Origin: Piscinibacter sp047600445
GTDB taxonomy: Bacteria > Pseudomonadota > Gammaproteobacteria > Burkholderiales > Burkholderiaceae_C
DNA: 64,000 bases
Direction: 5' to 3'
Assembly (NCBI RefSeq): GCF_047600445.1
Contig: NZ_JASGKT010000002.1
Span: 2,542,001 to 2,606,000, forward strand
Below are positions 34,715 through 50,329 of the stretch, one piece after another. The notes beneath the pieces are model-generated. The model saw nothing but the letters and a program-made list of their open reading frames with translations. It searched no databases and had not been told where the DNA came from. Both the position numbers and the translations under genes were made by a program. Within the stretch, counting starts at the first letter, position 1. Each line of letters begins with the position of its first letter.

Positions 34715-35602
34715 ATGAGCGACGCCAAGCTGCGTGACCTCCAGGCTTTCCTCGTCGTGGCCGAGGAACAGAACTTCACGCGCGCCGCCGCCCGGCTCGG
34801 CGTGTCGCAGTCGGCGCTGAGCCAGACGGTCCGCGCGCTGGAGGAGCGCATGGACATGCCGCTGTTCCTGCGCAGCACGCGCAAGGTCTCGCTCACCGAG
34901 GCCGGCGAGCGCCTGCGCGCGCTGGTCGGGCCGGCGATGGAGGAGATCCGGCAGGGGCTGGCGCAGATCAGCGCGCTGCGCGGCCGGCCGGCCGGCACGA
35001 TACGCATCTCCGCCGACGAATACGCGGTGCGCTCGGTGCTGTGGCCGGCGCTGCCGGCGTTCATGGCGAGCTACCCCGACATCCAGGTCGAGATCGCCAC
35101 CGACTACGGCCTGGCCGACATCGTGGGGCAGCGCTACGACGCCGGCGTGCGCCGCGGCGGGCTGGTCTCCAAGGACATGATCGCGGTGCGCATCGGGCCC
35201 GACATCCCCATGGTGGTGGTCGGCGCGCCGGCCTACCTCGAGCGCCACGCCCGGCCGCGGCACCCGCAGGCGCTGATCGAGCACAACTGCGTCAACCTGC
35301 GCCTGCCGGCGCAGGGCTACTTCGCGTGGAGCTTCCGCAAGGGCGCGAAGGAGCACCGCATCAAGGTCGACGGGCAACTGGTGCTCAACAGCCTGCTGCA
35401 GATCGTCGAGGCGGCGCTGGCCGGCGTCGGGCTGGTGCACGTGCCCGAGCAGCTCGTGCGCGAACACCTGGACGCCGGCCGGCTGCTCGAGGTGCTGCGC
35501 GAATGGCGCCAGACCTACGAGGGCTACCACCTCTACTACCCCAACCGCCGCAAGTCGCCGGCGCTCGCGCTGCTGGTGGAGGCGCTGCGCCACGCGCCGT
35601 GA
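34715..35602 (+). CDS. LysR-family regulator
   Basis: A 295-residue transcription factor with the N-terminal winged helix-turn-helix (QNFTRAAARLGVSQSALSQTVRALEERM) and a C-terminal periplasmic-binding-like effector domain. The sequence FLRSTRKVSLTEAGERL links the two, and IRISADEYAVRSVLWPALP opens the effector part. It faces the hydrolase operon divergently and probably controls it. Its 3' end is 16 bases from the convergent hrcA stop. Confidence 0.9.
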   Translation: MSDAKLRDLQAFLVVAEEQNFTRAAARLGVSQSALSQTVRALEERMDMPLFLRSTRKVSLTEAGERLRALVGPAMEEIRQGLAQISALRGRPAGTIRISADEYAVRSVLWPALPAFMASYPDIQVEIATDYGLADIVGQRYDAGVRRGGLVSKDMIAVRIGPDIPMVVVGAPAYLERHARPRHPQALIEHNCVNLRLPAQGYFAWSFRKGAKEHRIKVDGQLVLNSLLQIVEAALAGVGLVHVPEQLVREHLDAGRLLEVLREWRQTYEGYHLYYPNRRKSPALALLVEALRHAP

Positions 35603-35618
35603 CGCGGCGAATGGGGCG

Positions 35619-36641
35619 CTACTTCGCGCTCAGCGCGTTGCTGACCAGCCGCGAGGTGATGTCGACGATCTGGATCATGCGGTCGTAGGCCATGCGCGTC
35701 GGGCCGATCACGCCCAGCGTGCCGACCACGCGGCCGTCCACCACGTAGGGCGCCGACACCACCGACAGCTCCTCGTAGGGCACCACCATGCTCTCGCCGC
35801 CGATGTAGATGCGCACGCCCTCGGCGCGGCTGCTCACGTCCAGCAGTCGCATCAGTTGCGTCTTCTGCTCGAACAGGTCGAACAGCTTGCGCAGGCTGCC
35901 CATGTCGCTGGCCAGGTCCTGCACGGTCAGCAGGTTGCGCTCGCCGGAGATCACCACCTGCTCCTGGCTGTCGGCCATCGCCTCGCTGCCGGCCTGCACC
36001 GCGGCCTGCATCAGCGCGGCGATCTCGCCGCGCAGCGCGTCGACCTCGGTCTTCAGCCGCTCGCGCACCTGCTCGATGGTCAGGCCGGCGTAGTGCGCGG
36101 TCAGGTAGTTGCTCGCCTCGACGAGCTGCGCCTGCGTGTAGTCCTGCGCGGTGAAGATCACGCGGTTCTGCACGTCGCCGTCGGGCGCGACGATGATCAC
36201 CAGCACGCGCTTCTCCGACAGGCGCATGAACTCGATGTGGTGGAACACGCTGGACTTGCGCGGCGCGGTGACCACGCCGACGAAGCTCGACAGGTTCGAC
36301 AGCAGTTGCGCCGCGTTGGCGATCACGCGCTGCGGCTGGTCGGGCGGCAGCACCGCCTCCGGCGGCGCGGCGTCGGCGCCGAGTGGTTGCGCCGTCAGCA
36401 TGGTGTCGACGAACAGGCGGTAGCCGCGCGCCGTCGGGATGCGCCCGGCGCTGGTGTGCGGGCTGGCGATCAGGCCCAGCTCCTCCAGGTCGGCCATCAC
36501 GTTGCGGATGGTCGCCGGCGACAGCTCGAGCCCGCTCGCGCGCGACAGCGTGCGCGAGCCGACCGGCTGGCCGTCCGCGATGTAGCGTTCGACCAGCGTT
36601 TTCAACAGCGTCTTGGCGCGCTCGTCCAGCATGGTTTTCAT
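35619..36641 (-). CDS. hrcA: Heat-inducible repressor HrcA
   Basis: A 340-residue repressor of class I heat-shock genes, acting on CIRCE elements in front of groE/dnaK. The N-terminal helix-turn-helix domain reads LLKTLVERYIADGQPVGSRTLS, followed by LSPATIRNVMADLEELG and SPHTSAGRIPTARGYR; the GAF-like C-terminal domain ends with GPTRMAYDRMIQIVD. The start is ATG 36641, with a second in-frame ATG three codons on. No CIRCE repeat was seen near it. It is divergent from nadK. Confidence 0.95.
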   Translation of the reverse strand: MKTMLDERAKTLLKTLVERYIADGQPVGSRTLSRASGLELSPATIRNVMADLEELGLIASPHTSAGRIPTARGYRLFVDTMLTAQPLGADAAPPEAVLPPDQPQRVIANAAQLLSNLSSFVGVVTAPRKSSVFHHIEFMRLSEKRVLVIIVAPDGDVQNRVIFTAQDYTQAQLVEASNYLTAHYAGLTIEQVRERLKTEVDALRGEIAALMQAAVQAGSEAMADSQEQVVISGERNLLTVQDLASDMGSLRKLFDLFEQKTQLMRLLDVSSRAEGVRIYIGGESMVVPYEELSVVSAPYVVDGRVVGTLGVIGPTRMAYDRMIQIVDITSRLVSNALSAK

Positions 36642-36701
36642 TGTAGGCGCGCGGGCCGCGACAGCCTTTTTGCCGAGGGGCCGTGTGGTGTAATTCCTCG
36701 C

Positions 36702-37577
36702 ATGGGCAACCGCTTCCGACACGCAGCGCTGGTGGGCAAATACCAGGCGCAGGGCATCCGGCCGGTGCTGGAGGAGATCGCCCATTTCCTCGCCCGGCAG
36801 GGGCTGGAGGTGTCGCTGGAGAAGCAGACCGCGCAGAGCACCGGCATCGCCGACTACGGCGCCTTCACGGCCGACGAGCTGGGCCGCCACTGCGACCTGG
36901 CCGTGGTGGTGGGCGGCGACGGCACCATGCTCGGCATCGCGCGCGAGCTGGCGCGCCACGGCACGCCGCTGGTGGGCATCAACCAGGGGCGCCTGGGTTT
37001 CATCACCGACGTTCCGATCGGCGAGTTCGCCGCCGCGCTCGCGCCGATGATCGCCGGCGACTACGAGGAGGAGCGCCGCTCCATGCTGACCGGCGTGGTG
37101 TGGCGCGACGAGGAGCGCATCTTCGAGGGCTTCGCGGTCAACGACGTGGTGGTCAGCCGCGGCACGGCCAGCAGCATGGTCGAGCTGAAGGTGGCCATCG
37201 GCAGCGAGTTCGTCGCCAACTTCCGCGCCGACGGCCTGATCCTGGCCGCGCCCACCGGCTCGACGGCCTACGCGCTGTCGGCCGGCGGGCCCATCCTGCA
37301 CCCGGGCATCGCCGGCTTCGCGATGGTGCCGATCGCGCCGCACGACCTGTCGAACCGCCCCATCGTGCTGCCCGACACCGCCGAGGTGGTGATCGAGATC
37401 GTCGCCGGGCGCGACGCCAACGTCTCGTTCGACATGCACGCGCTGGCCAGCCTGCTGCACGGCGACCGCATCGCGGTGCGGCGCTCGCGCGACCAGGTGC
37501 GTTTCCTGCATCCGCGCGGCTGGAGCTATTACGCGACGCTGCGGCGCAAGCTGCGCTGGAACAGCGGCGTCGCCTGA
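36702..37577 (+). CDS. nadK: NAD kinase
   Basis: A 291-residue cytoplasmic kinase making NADP from NAD. The motifs are clear: VVGGDGTMLGIAR (GGDG loop), NQGRLGFITD, NDVVVSRG, and APTGSTAYALSAGGPI. The ATG at 36702 lies 60 bases from the divergent hrcA start. recN follows after 7 bases. The hrcA-nadK-recN order is conserved in Burkholderiales. Confidence 0.96.
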   Translation: MGNRFRHAALVGKYQAQGIRPVLEEIAHFLARQGLEVSLEKQTAQSTGIADYGAFTADELGRHCDLAVVVGGDGTMLGIARELARHGTPLVGINQGRLGFITDVPIGEFAAALAPMIAGDYEEERRSMLTGVVWRDEERIFEGFAVNDVVVSRGTASSMVELKVAIGSEFVANFRADGLILAAPTGSTAYALSAGGPILHPGIAGFAMVPIAPHDLSNRPIVLPDTAEVVIEIVAGRDANVSFDMHALASLLHGDRIAVRRSRDQVRFLHPRGWSYYATLRRKLRWNSGVA

Positions 37578-37584
37578 ACACGCC

Positions 37585-39264
37585 ATGCTGCGCCGCCTGT
37601 CACTGCGCGACTTCGTCATCGTCGGCGAACTCGAGGTCGAGTTCGACGGCGGCTTCAGCGTGCTCACCGGCGAAACCGGCGCAGGCAAGTCGATCCTGGT
37701 CGACGCGCTGCAACTGGCACTGGGCAGCCGCGCCGACGCCGGCGTGGTGCGCGAGGGCGCGGCGCGCGCCGAGATCGGCGCCGAGTTCGACCGCCCGCCC
37801 GCGCTGTCGCCCTGGCTGGAGGAAGCGGGCTTCGACGCCGGCGACACCCTGCTGCTGCGCCGCACCATCGACGCGCAGGGCAAGAGCCGCGCCTGGATCA
37901 ACGGCAGCGCCGCGACCGTCGCGCAGTTGCGCGAAGCGGCCGACGCGCTGGTCGACATCCACGGCCAGCACGCCTGGCAGAGCCTGACGCGCGGCGCCTC
38001 GGTGCGCGCGCTGCTCGACGCCTACGCCGGCATCGCCACCGCGCCGCTGCTGGCGGCGTGGCAGCACTGGCGCGGCGCCCGGCAGGCGCTGGACGAGGCG
38101 CGCGGCGCGCAGGACGGCCTGGAGCGCGAACGCGAGCGCCTGGCCTGGCAGATCGGCGAGCTGGACAAGCTCGCGCCGGCCGAGGGCGAATGGGACGAAC
38201 TCGACGCCGAGCACCGCCGCCTGTCGCATGCGCAGGCGCTGATGGACGGCGCGCGCGCCGCGCTCGACGCGGTCTCGGAGGGCGACGCCAACGCCGGGCA
38301 GCTCGCCGGCTTCGCGATCGACAAGCTGCAGGACGTGGCCGAGTACGACGCCGCGCTGGCCGGCGTGATCGACGCGCTGCAAGGCGCGCAGGCGCAGTTG
38401 CAGGACGCCGCGCACACGCTGGCCAGCTACCTCGACCGCGCCGAACTCGACCCGCGCCGCCTGCAGGCGCTCGACGAGCGCCTGTCGGCCTGGATGAGCC
38501 TGGCGCGCCGCTACCGCCGCCCGCCCGCCGAACTGCCGGCGCTGCTGGCGCAGTGGCGCGGCGAGCTGGCCGCGCTCGACGCCGCCACCGACCTGGCCGC
38601 GCTGCAAGGCGCGGCCGATGCGGCCAAGGCCGCCTTCGACAAACAAGCGGCCGGCGTCTCCAAGCAGCGCAAGACCGCCGCACCCAAGCTCGCCGCCGCG
38701 GTCACGCAGGCGATGCAGCAGCTCGGCATGGCCGGCGGGCGCTTCGAGGTGGCGCTGCCCGCGCAGGAGGCGCCGCAGTCCTTCGGGCTGGAGTCGGCCG
38801 AATTCCTGGTCGCCGGCCATGCCGGCAGCACGCCGCGTCCGCTGGCCAAGGTGGCCTCGGGCGGCGAGCTGTCGCGCATCGCGCTGGCCATCGCGGTGAC
38901 GACGAGCCGGCTGGGCGAAGCCGGCACGCTGATCTTCGACGAGGTCGATGCCGGCGTCGGCGGCGCGGTGGCCGAGACCGTCGGCCGGCTGATGAAGCAG
39001 CTCGGCCGCGACCGGCAGGTGCTGGCGGTCACGCACCTGCCGCAGGTGGCCGCCTGCGCCGACCACCACTTCGTCGTCGCCAAGCGCACGCAGGGCGGCC
39101 GCGTGGCCAGCGAGATCACGCAGGCCGCCGGCGAGACGCGCGTGGCCGAGGTGGCGCGCATGCTCGGCGGCGAGCGCCTGTCGGGCACCAGCCTCGCGCA
39201 TGCGCAGGAGATGCTGACCGTGGGCGCCGCGCCGGCCGCCCCGCGCAAGGGACAAAAACCATGA
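37585..39264 (+). CDS. recN: DNA repair ATPase RecN
   Basis: A 559-residue SMC-like protein used in recombinational double-strand-break repair. The N-terminal Walker A is GETGAGKSIL at residues 28-37, then long helical coiled-coil arms rich in Ala, Leu and Glu. The C-terminal head carries KVASGGELSRIALAI (signature) and TLIFDEVDAGVGG (Walker B). Length is normal. The stop overlaps the rapZ ATG (ATGA). Confidence 0.95.
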   Translation: MLRRLSLRDFVIVGELEVEFDGGFSVLTGETGAGKSILVDALQLALGSRADAGVVREGAARAEIGAEFDRPPALSPWLEEAGFDAGDTLLLRRTIDAQGKSRAWINGSAATVAQLREAADALVDIHGQHAWQSLTRGASVRALLDAYAGIATAPLLAAWQHWRGARQALDEARGAQDGLERERERLAWQIGELDKLAPAEGEWDELDAEHRRLSHAQALMDGARAALDAVSEGDANAGQLAGFAIDKLQDVAEYDAALAGVIDALQGAQAQLQDAAHTLASYLDRAELDPRRLQALDERLSAWMSLARRYRRPPAELPALLAQWRGELAALDAATDLAALQGAADAAKAAFDKQAAGVSKQRKTAAPKLAAAVTQAMQQLGMAGGRFEVALPAQEAPQSFGLESAEFLVAGHAGSTPRPLAKVASGGELSRIALAIAVTTSRLGEAGTLIFDEVDAGVGGAVAETVGRLMKQLGRDRQVLAVTHLPQVAACADHHFVVAKRTQGGRVASEITQAAGETRVAEVARMLGGERLSGTSLAHAQEMLTVGAAPAAPRKGQKP

Positions 39265-40250
39265 GCGGCACGCACGACGCGGGCGACAACACCCGCGAGG
39301 TGCTCGACCACCTCGAGCGCCTGCACCCCGCGCCGGCCGACGCCGCCGCGCCGCACGAGGTGGTGCTGGTCACCGGCATCTCCGGCTCGGGCAAGTCGGT
39401 GGCGCTGCACGCGCTGGAGGACGCCGGCTTCTTCTGCGTCGACAACCTGCCGCCCGAGCTGCTGCGCGCCTTCCTGCGCCTGGAGCACGAGCGCTCGGAG
39501 CGCCGCGTCGCGATCGCGGTCGACGTGCGCAGCGCCGGCTCGCTGCCGCACCTGCTGCCGCTGCTCGACGAGCTGAAGGGCGAGGGCGTGGCCGTGACCT
39601 CGCTGTTCCTCGACGCCAGCACCGACGCGCTGGTGCGGCGCTTCTCCGAGACGCGCCGGCCGCACCCGCTGTCCGACCAGGCGCCGCGGCCCGGCCCGGC
39701 GCGGCGCCGCGGCGACAGCGCGATCGACGGCCGGCGCGCGCTGGTCGACGCGATCGAGCTGGAGCGCGAGCTGCTCGCCGCGCTGCGCGAGGCCTCGACG
39801 GTGATCGACACCAGCCAGTTGCGTCCGGCGCAGTTGCGCACCTGGATGCGCGAGCTGGTGGGCGCCGAGTCCAACGGGCTGACGCTGGTGTTCGAGAGCT
39901 TCGCCTTCAAGCACGGCGTGCCGCTCGACGCCGACTACGTGTTCGACGTGCGCGTGCTGCCCAACCCCTACTACATCCGCGAGCTGCGGCCGCAGACCGG
40001 GCGGGACGCGGGCGTGGTCGCCTACCTGCAGGCGCAGCCCGAGGCGAGCGAGATGCTGGCGCAGATCGAGGCCTTCCTGACGCGCTGGCTGCCCGCCTTC
40101 GAGGCCGACCAGCGCAGCTACCTCACCGTGGCGATCGGCTGCACCGGCGGCCAGCACCGCTCGGTGTACTTCGCCGAGACGCTGGCGCGGCGCTTCGGCG
40201 CGCGCTCGGGCACGCTGGTGCGGCACCGCGAGCTGGACGCGCGTGACTGA
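39261..40250 (+). CDS. rapZ: RNase adapter protein RapZ
   Basis: A 329-residue nucleotide-binding protein; in enterobacteria RapZ guides RNase E to the glmZ sRNA and so controls glucosamine-6-phosphate synthase. The Walker A is GISGSGKS, followed by FFCVDNLPPELL; the C-terminal domain has the typical GCTGGQHRSVYFAE. Two oddities appear. About 33 residues precede the usual start (the common start lies near VVLVTGIS, where in-frame GTG codons exist). A PRPGPARRRGDS insertion follows the RRPHPLS region. The true start may be internal. It overlaps recN by four bases. Confidence 0.9.
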   Translation: MSGTHDAGDNTREVLDHLERLHPAPADAAAPHEVVLVTGISGSGKSVALHALEDAGFFCVDNLPPELLRAFLRLEHERSERRVAIAVDVRSAGSLPHLLPLLDELKGEGVAVTSLFLDASTDALVRRFSETRRPHPLSDQAPRPGPARRRGDSAIDGRRALVDAIELERELLAALREASTVIDTSQLRPAQLRTWMRELVGAESNGLTLVFESFAFKHGVPLDADYVFDVRVLPNPYYIRELRPQTGRDAGVVAYLQAQPEASEMLAQIEAFLTRWLPAFEADQRSYLTVAIGCTGGQHRSVYFAETLARRFGARSGTLVRHRELDARD

Positions 40251-40851
40251 GCTGCCGCTGTTCCCGCTGCAGACCGTGCTGTTCCCCGGCGGGCTGCTCA
40301 GCCTGAAGGTGTTCGAGGCGCGCTACCTCGACCTCGCCGCGGCCTGCCTGCGCGAGCAGCGCCCGTTCGGCGTGGTCGCCTTGCACAAGGGCCAGGAGGT
40401 GCGGCGCGCCGGCGAGGCCGTGGTGTTCGAGGACGTCGGCGTGCTCGCCGAGATCGTCGAGCTCGACGGCGCGCAGCCCGGCATCCTGCACCTGCGCTGC
40501 CGCGGCACGCGGCGCTTTCGCATCGCCACGACGCAGCAGCGGGCCGACGGGCTGTGGGTCGCGCAGGCGGAGCTGCTGCCCGGCGATGCCGCGGTGGCGC
40601 CGGCCGAGGCGGTGCACGAGACGGTGCGCGGCCTGGCCAACGCCATCGCCTCGCTCAAGAGCCAGGGCGTCGAGCCCTTCGAGGCGCCCTACCGCTTCGA
40701 CGACGCCGGCTGGGTGGCCAACCGCTGGTGCGAGATCCTGCCGATTCCGCTGGCCGCCAAGCAGCGCCTGATGGAGCTCGACGACGCGCAGGTGCGGCTC
40801 GGCCTGGTCGACGAATTCCTGCGCGGCCAGGGCGTGCTCAAGCCGCGCTGA
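40243..40851 (+). CDS. Lon N-terminal-domain protein (peptidase S16 substrate-binding domain)
   Basis: A 202-residue protein consisting only of the Lon substrate-recognition domain: LPLFPLQTVLFPGGLLSLKVFEARYLDL at the start, then a helical part ending ANRWCEILPIPLAAKQRLME. There is no ATPase or protease domain. Such stand-alone proteins are widespread with uncertain role. The start is GTG at 40243, inside the last 8 bases of rapZ. The 3' end overlaps mutY by 14 bases tail to tail. Confidence 0.88.
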   Translation: MTELPLFPLQTVLFPGGLLSLKVFEARYLDLAAACLREQRPFGVVALHKGQEVRRAGEAVVFEDVGVLAEIVELDGAQPGILHLRCRGTRRFRIATTQQRADGLWVAQAELLPGDAAVAPAEAVHETVRGLANAIASLKSQGVEPFEAPYRFDDAGWVANRWCEILPIPLAAKQRLMELDDAQVRLGLVDEFLRGQGVLKPR

Positions 40852-41887
40852 GCAGCAGCTTGCGCAGCGGCGCGGGCAGGCCGGCGCCCAGCGCCTCGTC
40901 CCGCGTGAACCAGCGGCCCGCCGGCCAGGCCGAGGTGATGCGTTCGATGTGCGCTGCCGGCGCGTCGGCCGGGAAGGTCCAGCGCCGCGGATGCAGCGTC
41001 CAGTCGAGGTGCGTCAGCACGTGCGTGAAACTCGCCAGCGCCTCGCCCTGCCCCGGCCAGCCGGCCGAGGCCCGGCCGAGCGCGGCGGTGTCGTCGAACT
41101 CCGGCAGGCTCCACAGCCCGGCCCAGACGCCTTGCGCGGGCCGCTGCACCAGCCAGTGCCGATCGCGCCAGCGCAGCCACAGCCACACGTTCTCGCGGGC
41201 CTTGCGCTGGAGCTTGCGCGTCTTGACCGGATAGCGCTCGGGCCGCCCCTCGCGCCGCGCGGCGCAGATGCCGTGCACCGGGCAGATCAGGCACTGCGGC
41301 GCGCGCGCCAGGCACAGCGTGGCGCCCAGGTCCATCAGGCCCTGCGTGTAGGCCTCGATGCCTTCGTGCGGCAGCAGTTCGCCGGCGTGCGCCCACAGCC
41401 GGCGCTCTTGGGCGGCTTCGGCCAGGTCGCCGCCGAAGCCGAGCACGCGCGTCAGCACGCGCTTGACGTTGCCGTCGAGGATCGCGACGCGCTCGCCGAA
41501 GCAGAAGGCCGCGATCGCCGCCGCGGTGGAGCGGCCGATGCCGGGCAGCTCGGCGAGCTGCGCGCTGCCGCGCGGGAAGTGCCCGCCGTGTTCGGCCACC
41601 ACCGCCTGCGCGCAGCGGTGCAGGTTGCGCGCGCGGCTGTAGTAGCCCAGGCCGCTCCACAGCGCCAGCACCTCGTCCTGCGTGGCGGCGGCGAGCGCCT
41701 GCACGTCGGGAAAGGCGCGCAGGAAACGTTCGTAGTAGCCCAGCACCGTGGCCACCTGCGTCTGCTGCAGCATGATCTCGGAGAGCCACACGCGGTACGG
41801 ATCGCGCGTGCGCTGCCAGGGCAGCGAGTGGCGTCCGTGCTCGCGCTGCCAGGCGATCAGCAGCGCGGCGAACTCAGGCTTTGACAA
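40838..41887 (-). CDS. mutY: Adenine DNA glycosylase MutY
   Basis: A 349-residue repair enzyme removing adenine paired with 8-oxoguanine. The catalytic glutamate lies in WLSEIMLQQTQV; the helix-hairpin-helix is LPGIGRSTAAAI, with aspartate in LDGNVKRVL. The 4Fe-4S cluster is C-x6-C-x2-C-x5-C (CLARAPQCLICPVHGIC). A C-terminal NUDIX-like domain (VWAGLWSLPEF) reads the oxidised base. The start is TTG at 41887, overlapping the end of the dynamin gene by 14 bases; no ATG is suitably placed. Confidence 0.94.
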   Translation of the reverse strand: MSKPEFAALLIAWQREHGRHSLPWQRTRDPYRVWLSEIMLQQTQVATVLGYYERFLRAFPDVQALAAATQDEVLALWSGLGYYSRARNLHRCAQAVVAEHGGHFPRGSAQLAELPGIGRSTAAAIAAFCFGERVAILDGNVKRVLTRVLGFGGDLAEAAQERRLWAHAGELLPHEGIEAYTQGLMDLGATLCLARAPQCLICPVHGICAARREGRPERYPVKTRKLQRKARENVWLWLRWRDRHWLVQRPAQGVWAGLWSLPEFDDTAALGRASAGWPGQGEALASFTHVLTHLDWTLHPRRWTFPADAPAAHIERITSAWPAGRWFTRDEALGAGLPAPLRKLLLSAA

Positions 41888-43880
41888 GGCGCAGCGGCAG
41901 CGGCGTCGGCGAGTCGTCCAGCGGCAGGTCGATGGTGATCTCGCTCGACGCCTCGCCGCGCGTGCCGGTGCGCGCCTGCTGGCGCAGCTCGTCGATCAGC
42001 TCGATGCAGCGGCCGTGGAAGCCCTGCAGGCGCTGGTCCTGCGCATCGAGTTCCGCGAGCCGCGTCTCCAGCTCGCTGGCGGCGGCCTGCACGCGCTCCA
42101 GCGACTCGCGCCGGCGGCGGAAGTTGCGGCGCCGCTCGCGCAGTTGCGCATCCACCTGCGCCGAGGCCGACTTGTTCCACATCTCCAGCTCGGCGCTGGC
42201 GTTCTCGAACACCACGCGCAGCTTGGACATCAGCATGCGGCGGAACTGCTCCATGAACTTCGGCTGCGACAGGCGCAGCGCCTGCGTCAGCCCGAGGTAC
42301 TGCACGTAGCTCTTCTCGATCAGGTCGAGCTCGGCGCCGAAGCGGCCGAGGTCGGGCCCGGGGTTGAGCACCAGCCCGAAGCCGTACTCGGCGTTGAGCC
42401 GGCTGAACGAGGCTTCGAGCATGTGGCGGATCTCGAGCGAGTTCTTCTGCCCGGCCGCGAGCAGCGCGCGCAGCCGCTCGCACAGCGCGACGAAGGCCTT
42501 CTTCGCGCCCAGGTTCAGCAGCGAGGCGGCCATCTGCTGCTGCATCGCCGAGACCTCCTCGCGCAGCCGGTCGGACGACAGGCCGACCATCGCGTCCTTC
42601 AGCATGCGGCTGTGCACCACGCGCATCGCCTGCAGCCGGGTGGTGCAGGCCTCGAACTCGGCGGTCTCGGCGTCGACGCGCTGCAGCAGCATCTGCAGCT
42701 TGGCGCCGCTCTTGCCGCGCAGGCCGCGCAGCTCGAGCGTCTGCTCGGCGAGCTGGCGGCGGTTGTCGTTCAGGCGCCGCGCCACGTGCATCTCGATCTG
42801 GCGCGCGGCGTCGGTCACCACGTGTTCCAGCAGCGTGCGCCGGCGCGGCATCAGCTCCTCGCCGAGCGCGGCCTCGAGCGCCGGCAGGCGGCTTTGCGCC
42901 AGCCCCTCGGCGTCGCCCTCGACGCGCGCGGCCAGCGCCTGGCGCGCCGACAGCGGGTAGACGCGCCCGGCCGGCACGCCCAGCGTGCGCGCGGTCTCGC
43001 TGCGCTGGCGCTCGATCTGCTCGCGCACCTGCTCGGCGCTGGCCAGCGGGTCGATCATCGCGTCGATCTTGTTCAGCACGACGAAGCGCGACAGCGCGTC
43101 GCCGCTGAGGTGGTCGCGCCAGATCGCGAGGTCGGACTTGCTCACGCCGATGTCGGCGCCGAGGATGAAGACGGTGGCGTGCGCGGTGGGCAGCAGGCTG
43201 AGCGTCAGCTCGGGCTCGGCGCCGATCGCGTTCAGGCCCGGCGTGTCGAGCACCACCAGGCCCTGCTTGAGCAGCGGGTGCGGGTAGTTGATCAGCGCAT
43301 GGCGCCAGGCCGGCACCTCGACACGGCCCATCTCGTCGCGCGGCGGGTTCTCGTCGGGCGTGTCGTCGTTCCAGAAGCCCAGCTCGTGCGCCTGGTCCTT
43401 GCTGACCCACGAGGTGCGCATCACCTCGCGCAGCGATTCGGCCAGCTTCTCGGGGTTGCCGACGTCGAGCTTGACGGTCTTCCACGCCTTGGCGAAGTTG
43501 CGCAGCTCGCCGAGCGACTGGCCCGACAGGCGCGTGTCGATCGGCAGCAGCGCGAGCGACGGCGGCTCCTCGGCGTCCCAGGCCAGTTCGACCGGGCACA
43601 TCGTGGTGCGCCCCGGCGTGGCCGGCAGCACGCGGCGGCCGGCGTCGGCGAAGAAGATCGCGTTGATCAGCTCGGACTTGCCGCGCGAGAACTCGGCGAC
43701 GAAGGCCACCACCAGCTTCTGCTGGCCGAGCTGCTCGCGCAGGCTGTCGAGCTGGCCCTGCACCGCGGTGTCGGCGAGGTCGTGGTCGGCGAGGAAGCGG
43801 TTGACGTCTTCCAGGCGGCTGGCGAGCTCGCGCCTCCAGCCGCTGAGGGCGTCGAGACTGCTGGCGAACGAATGCGACAT
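41874..43880 (-). CDS. Bacterial dynamin-like GTPase
   Basis: A 668-residue large GTPase. The P-loop is AEFSRGKSELINAIF, with A62 where the first glycine of GxxxxGKS is usual, then K68 and S69. Other motifs are GRTTMCP (switch I), DTPGLN (G3) and NKID (G4). Long helical regions follow, predicted to be the stalk and bundle used for membrane binding and assembly; no obvious transmembrane segment is present. The ATG at 43880 is chosen because MSHSFASSLDALSGW is a natural start. mutY is coupled to its 3' end. Roles proposed for relatives include membrane repair and fusion; the role here is unknown. Confidence 0.82.
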   Translation of the reverse strand: MSHSFASSLDALSGWRRELASRLEDVNRFLADHDLADTAVQGQLDSLREQLGQQKLVVAFVAEFSRGKSELINAIFFADAGRRVLPATPGRTTMCPVELAWDAEEPPSLALLPIDTRLSGQSLGELRNFAKAWKTVKLDVGNPEKLAESLREVMRTSWVSKDQAHELGFWNDDTPDENPPRDEMGRVEVPAWRHALINYPHPLLKQGLVVLDTPGLNAIGAEPELTLSLLPTAHATVFILGADIGVSKSDLAIWRDHLSGDALSRFVVLNKIDAMIDPLASAEQVREQIERQRSETARTLGVPAGRVYPLSARQALAARVEGDAEGLAQSRLPALEAALGEELMPRRRTLLEHVVTDAARQIEMHVARRLNDNRRQLAEQTLELRGLRGKSGAKLQMLLQRVDAETAEFEACTTRLQAMRVVHSRMLKDAMVGLSSDRLREEVSAMQQQMAASLLNLGAKKAFVALCERLRALLAAGQKNSLEIRHMLEASFSRLNAEYGFGLVLNPGPDLGRFGAELDLIEKSYVQYLGLTQALRLSQPKFMEQFRRMLMSKLRVVFENASAELEMWNKSASAQVDAQLRERRRNFRRRRESLERVQAAASELETRLAELDAQDQRLQGFHGRCIELIDELRQQARTGTRGEASSEITIDLPLDDSPTPLPLRLVKA

Positions 43881-44026
43881 GCGGTAGGCGCGGGAATCCC
43901 TTGAATCGAGGGGATGGTAGACCAAGCCCCCCCGGATCACGCCGCGCCGGCGCCCGCGCGAAACAACTGCTCACCAGCCCCGCGCGCCGGCGTGATGGAT
44001 TCATCACGCGGCGGCGACCTGCCGCT

Positions 44027-45493
<1,467 letters not shown>

Positions 45494-45508
45494 GATCGTG
45501 CTCGCCTC

Positions 45509-50248
<4,740 letters not shown>

Positions 50249-50280
50249 GACGGCCCTCTCGGCGGGGAGCAGGAGGCGCG

Positions 50281-50309
50281 AGCATAGCGGCGCTGCTGCG
50301 GTGCGGCAA
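50281..50309 (-). promoter_or_regulatory. Sigma-70-type promoter of gltBD
   Basis: On the minus strand -35 TTGCCG (complement of 50304-50309) and -10 TATGCT (complement of 50281-50286) are separated by exactly 17 bases. Each box matches four of six consensus positions. Transcription would start near 50274, leaving a leader of about 25 bases with GAGAGG before the gltB ATG. Confidence 0.65.
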
Positions 50310-50329
50310 GAAAAACAATCATCATCCGA

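Noticed and set aside
36642..36701. CIRCE operator near hrcA
   Set aside because: No TTAGCACTC-N9-GAGTGCTAA-like repeat is present between hrcA and nadK.
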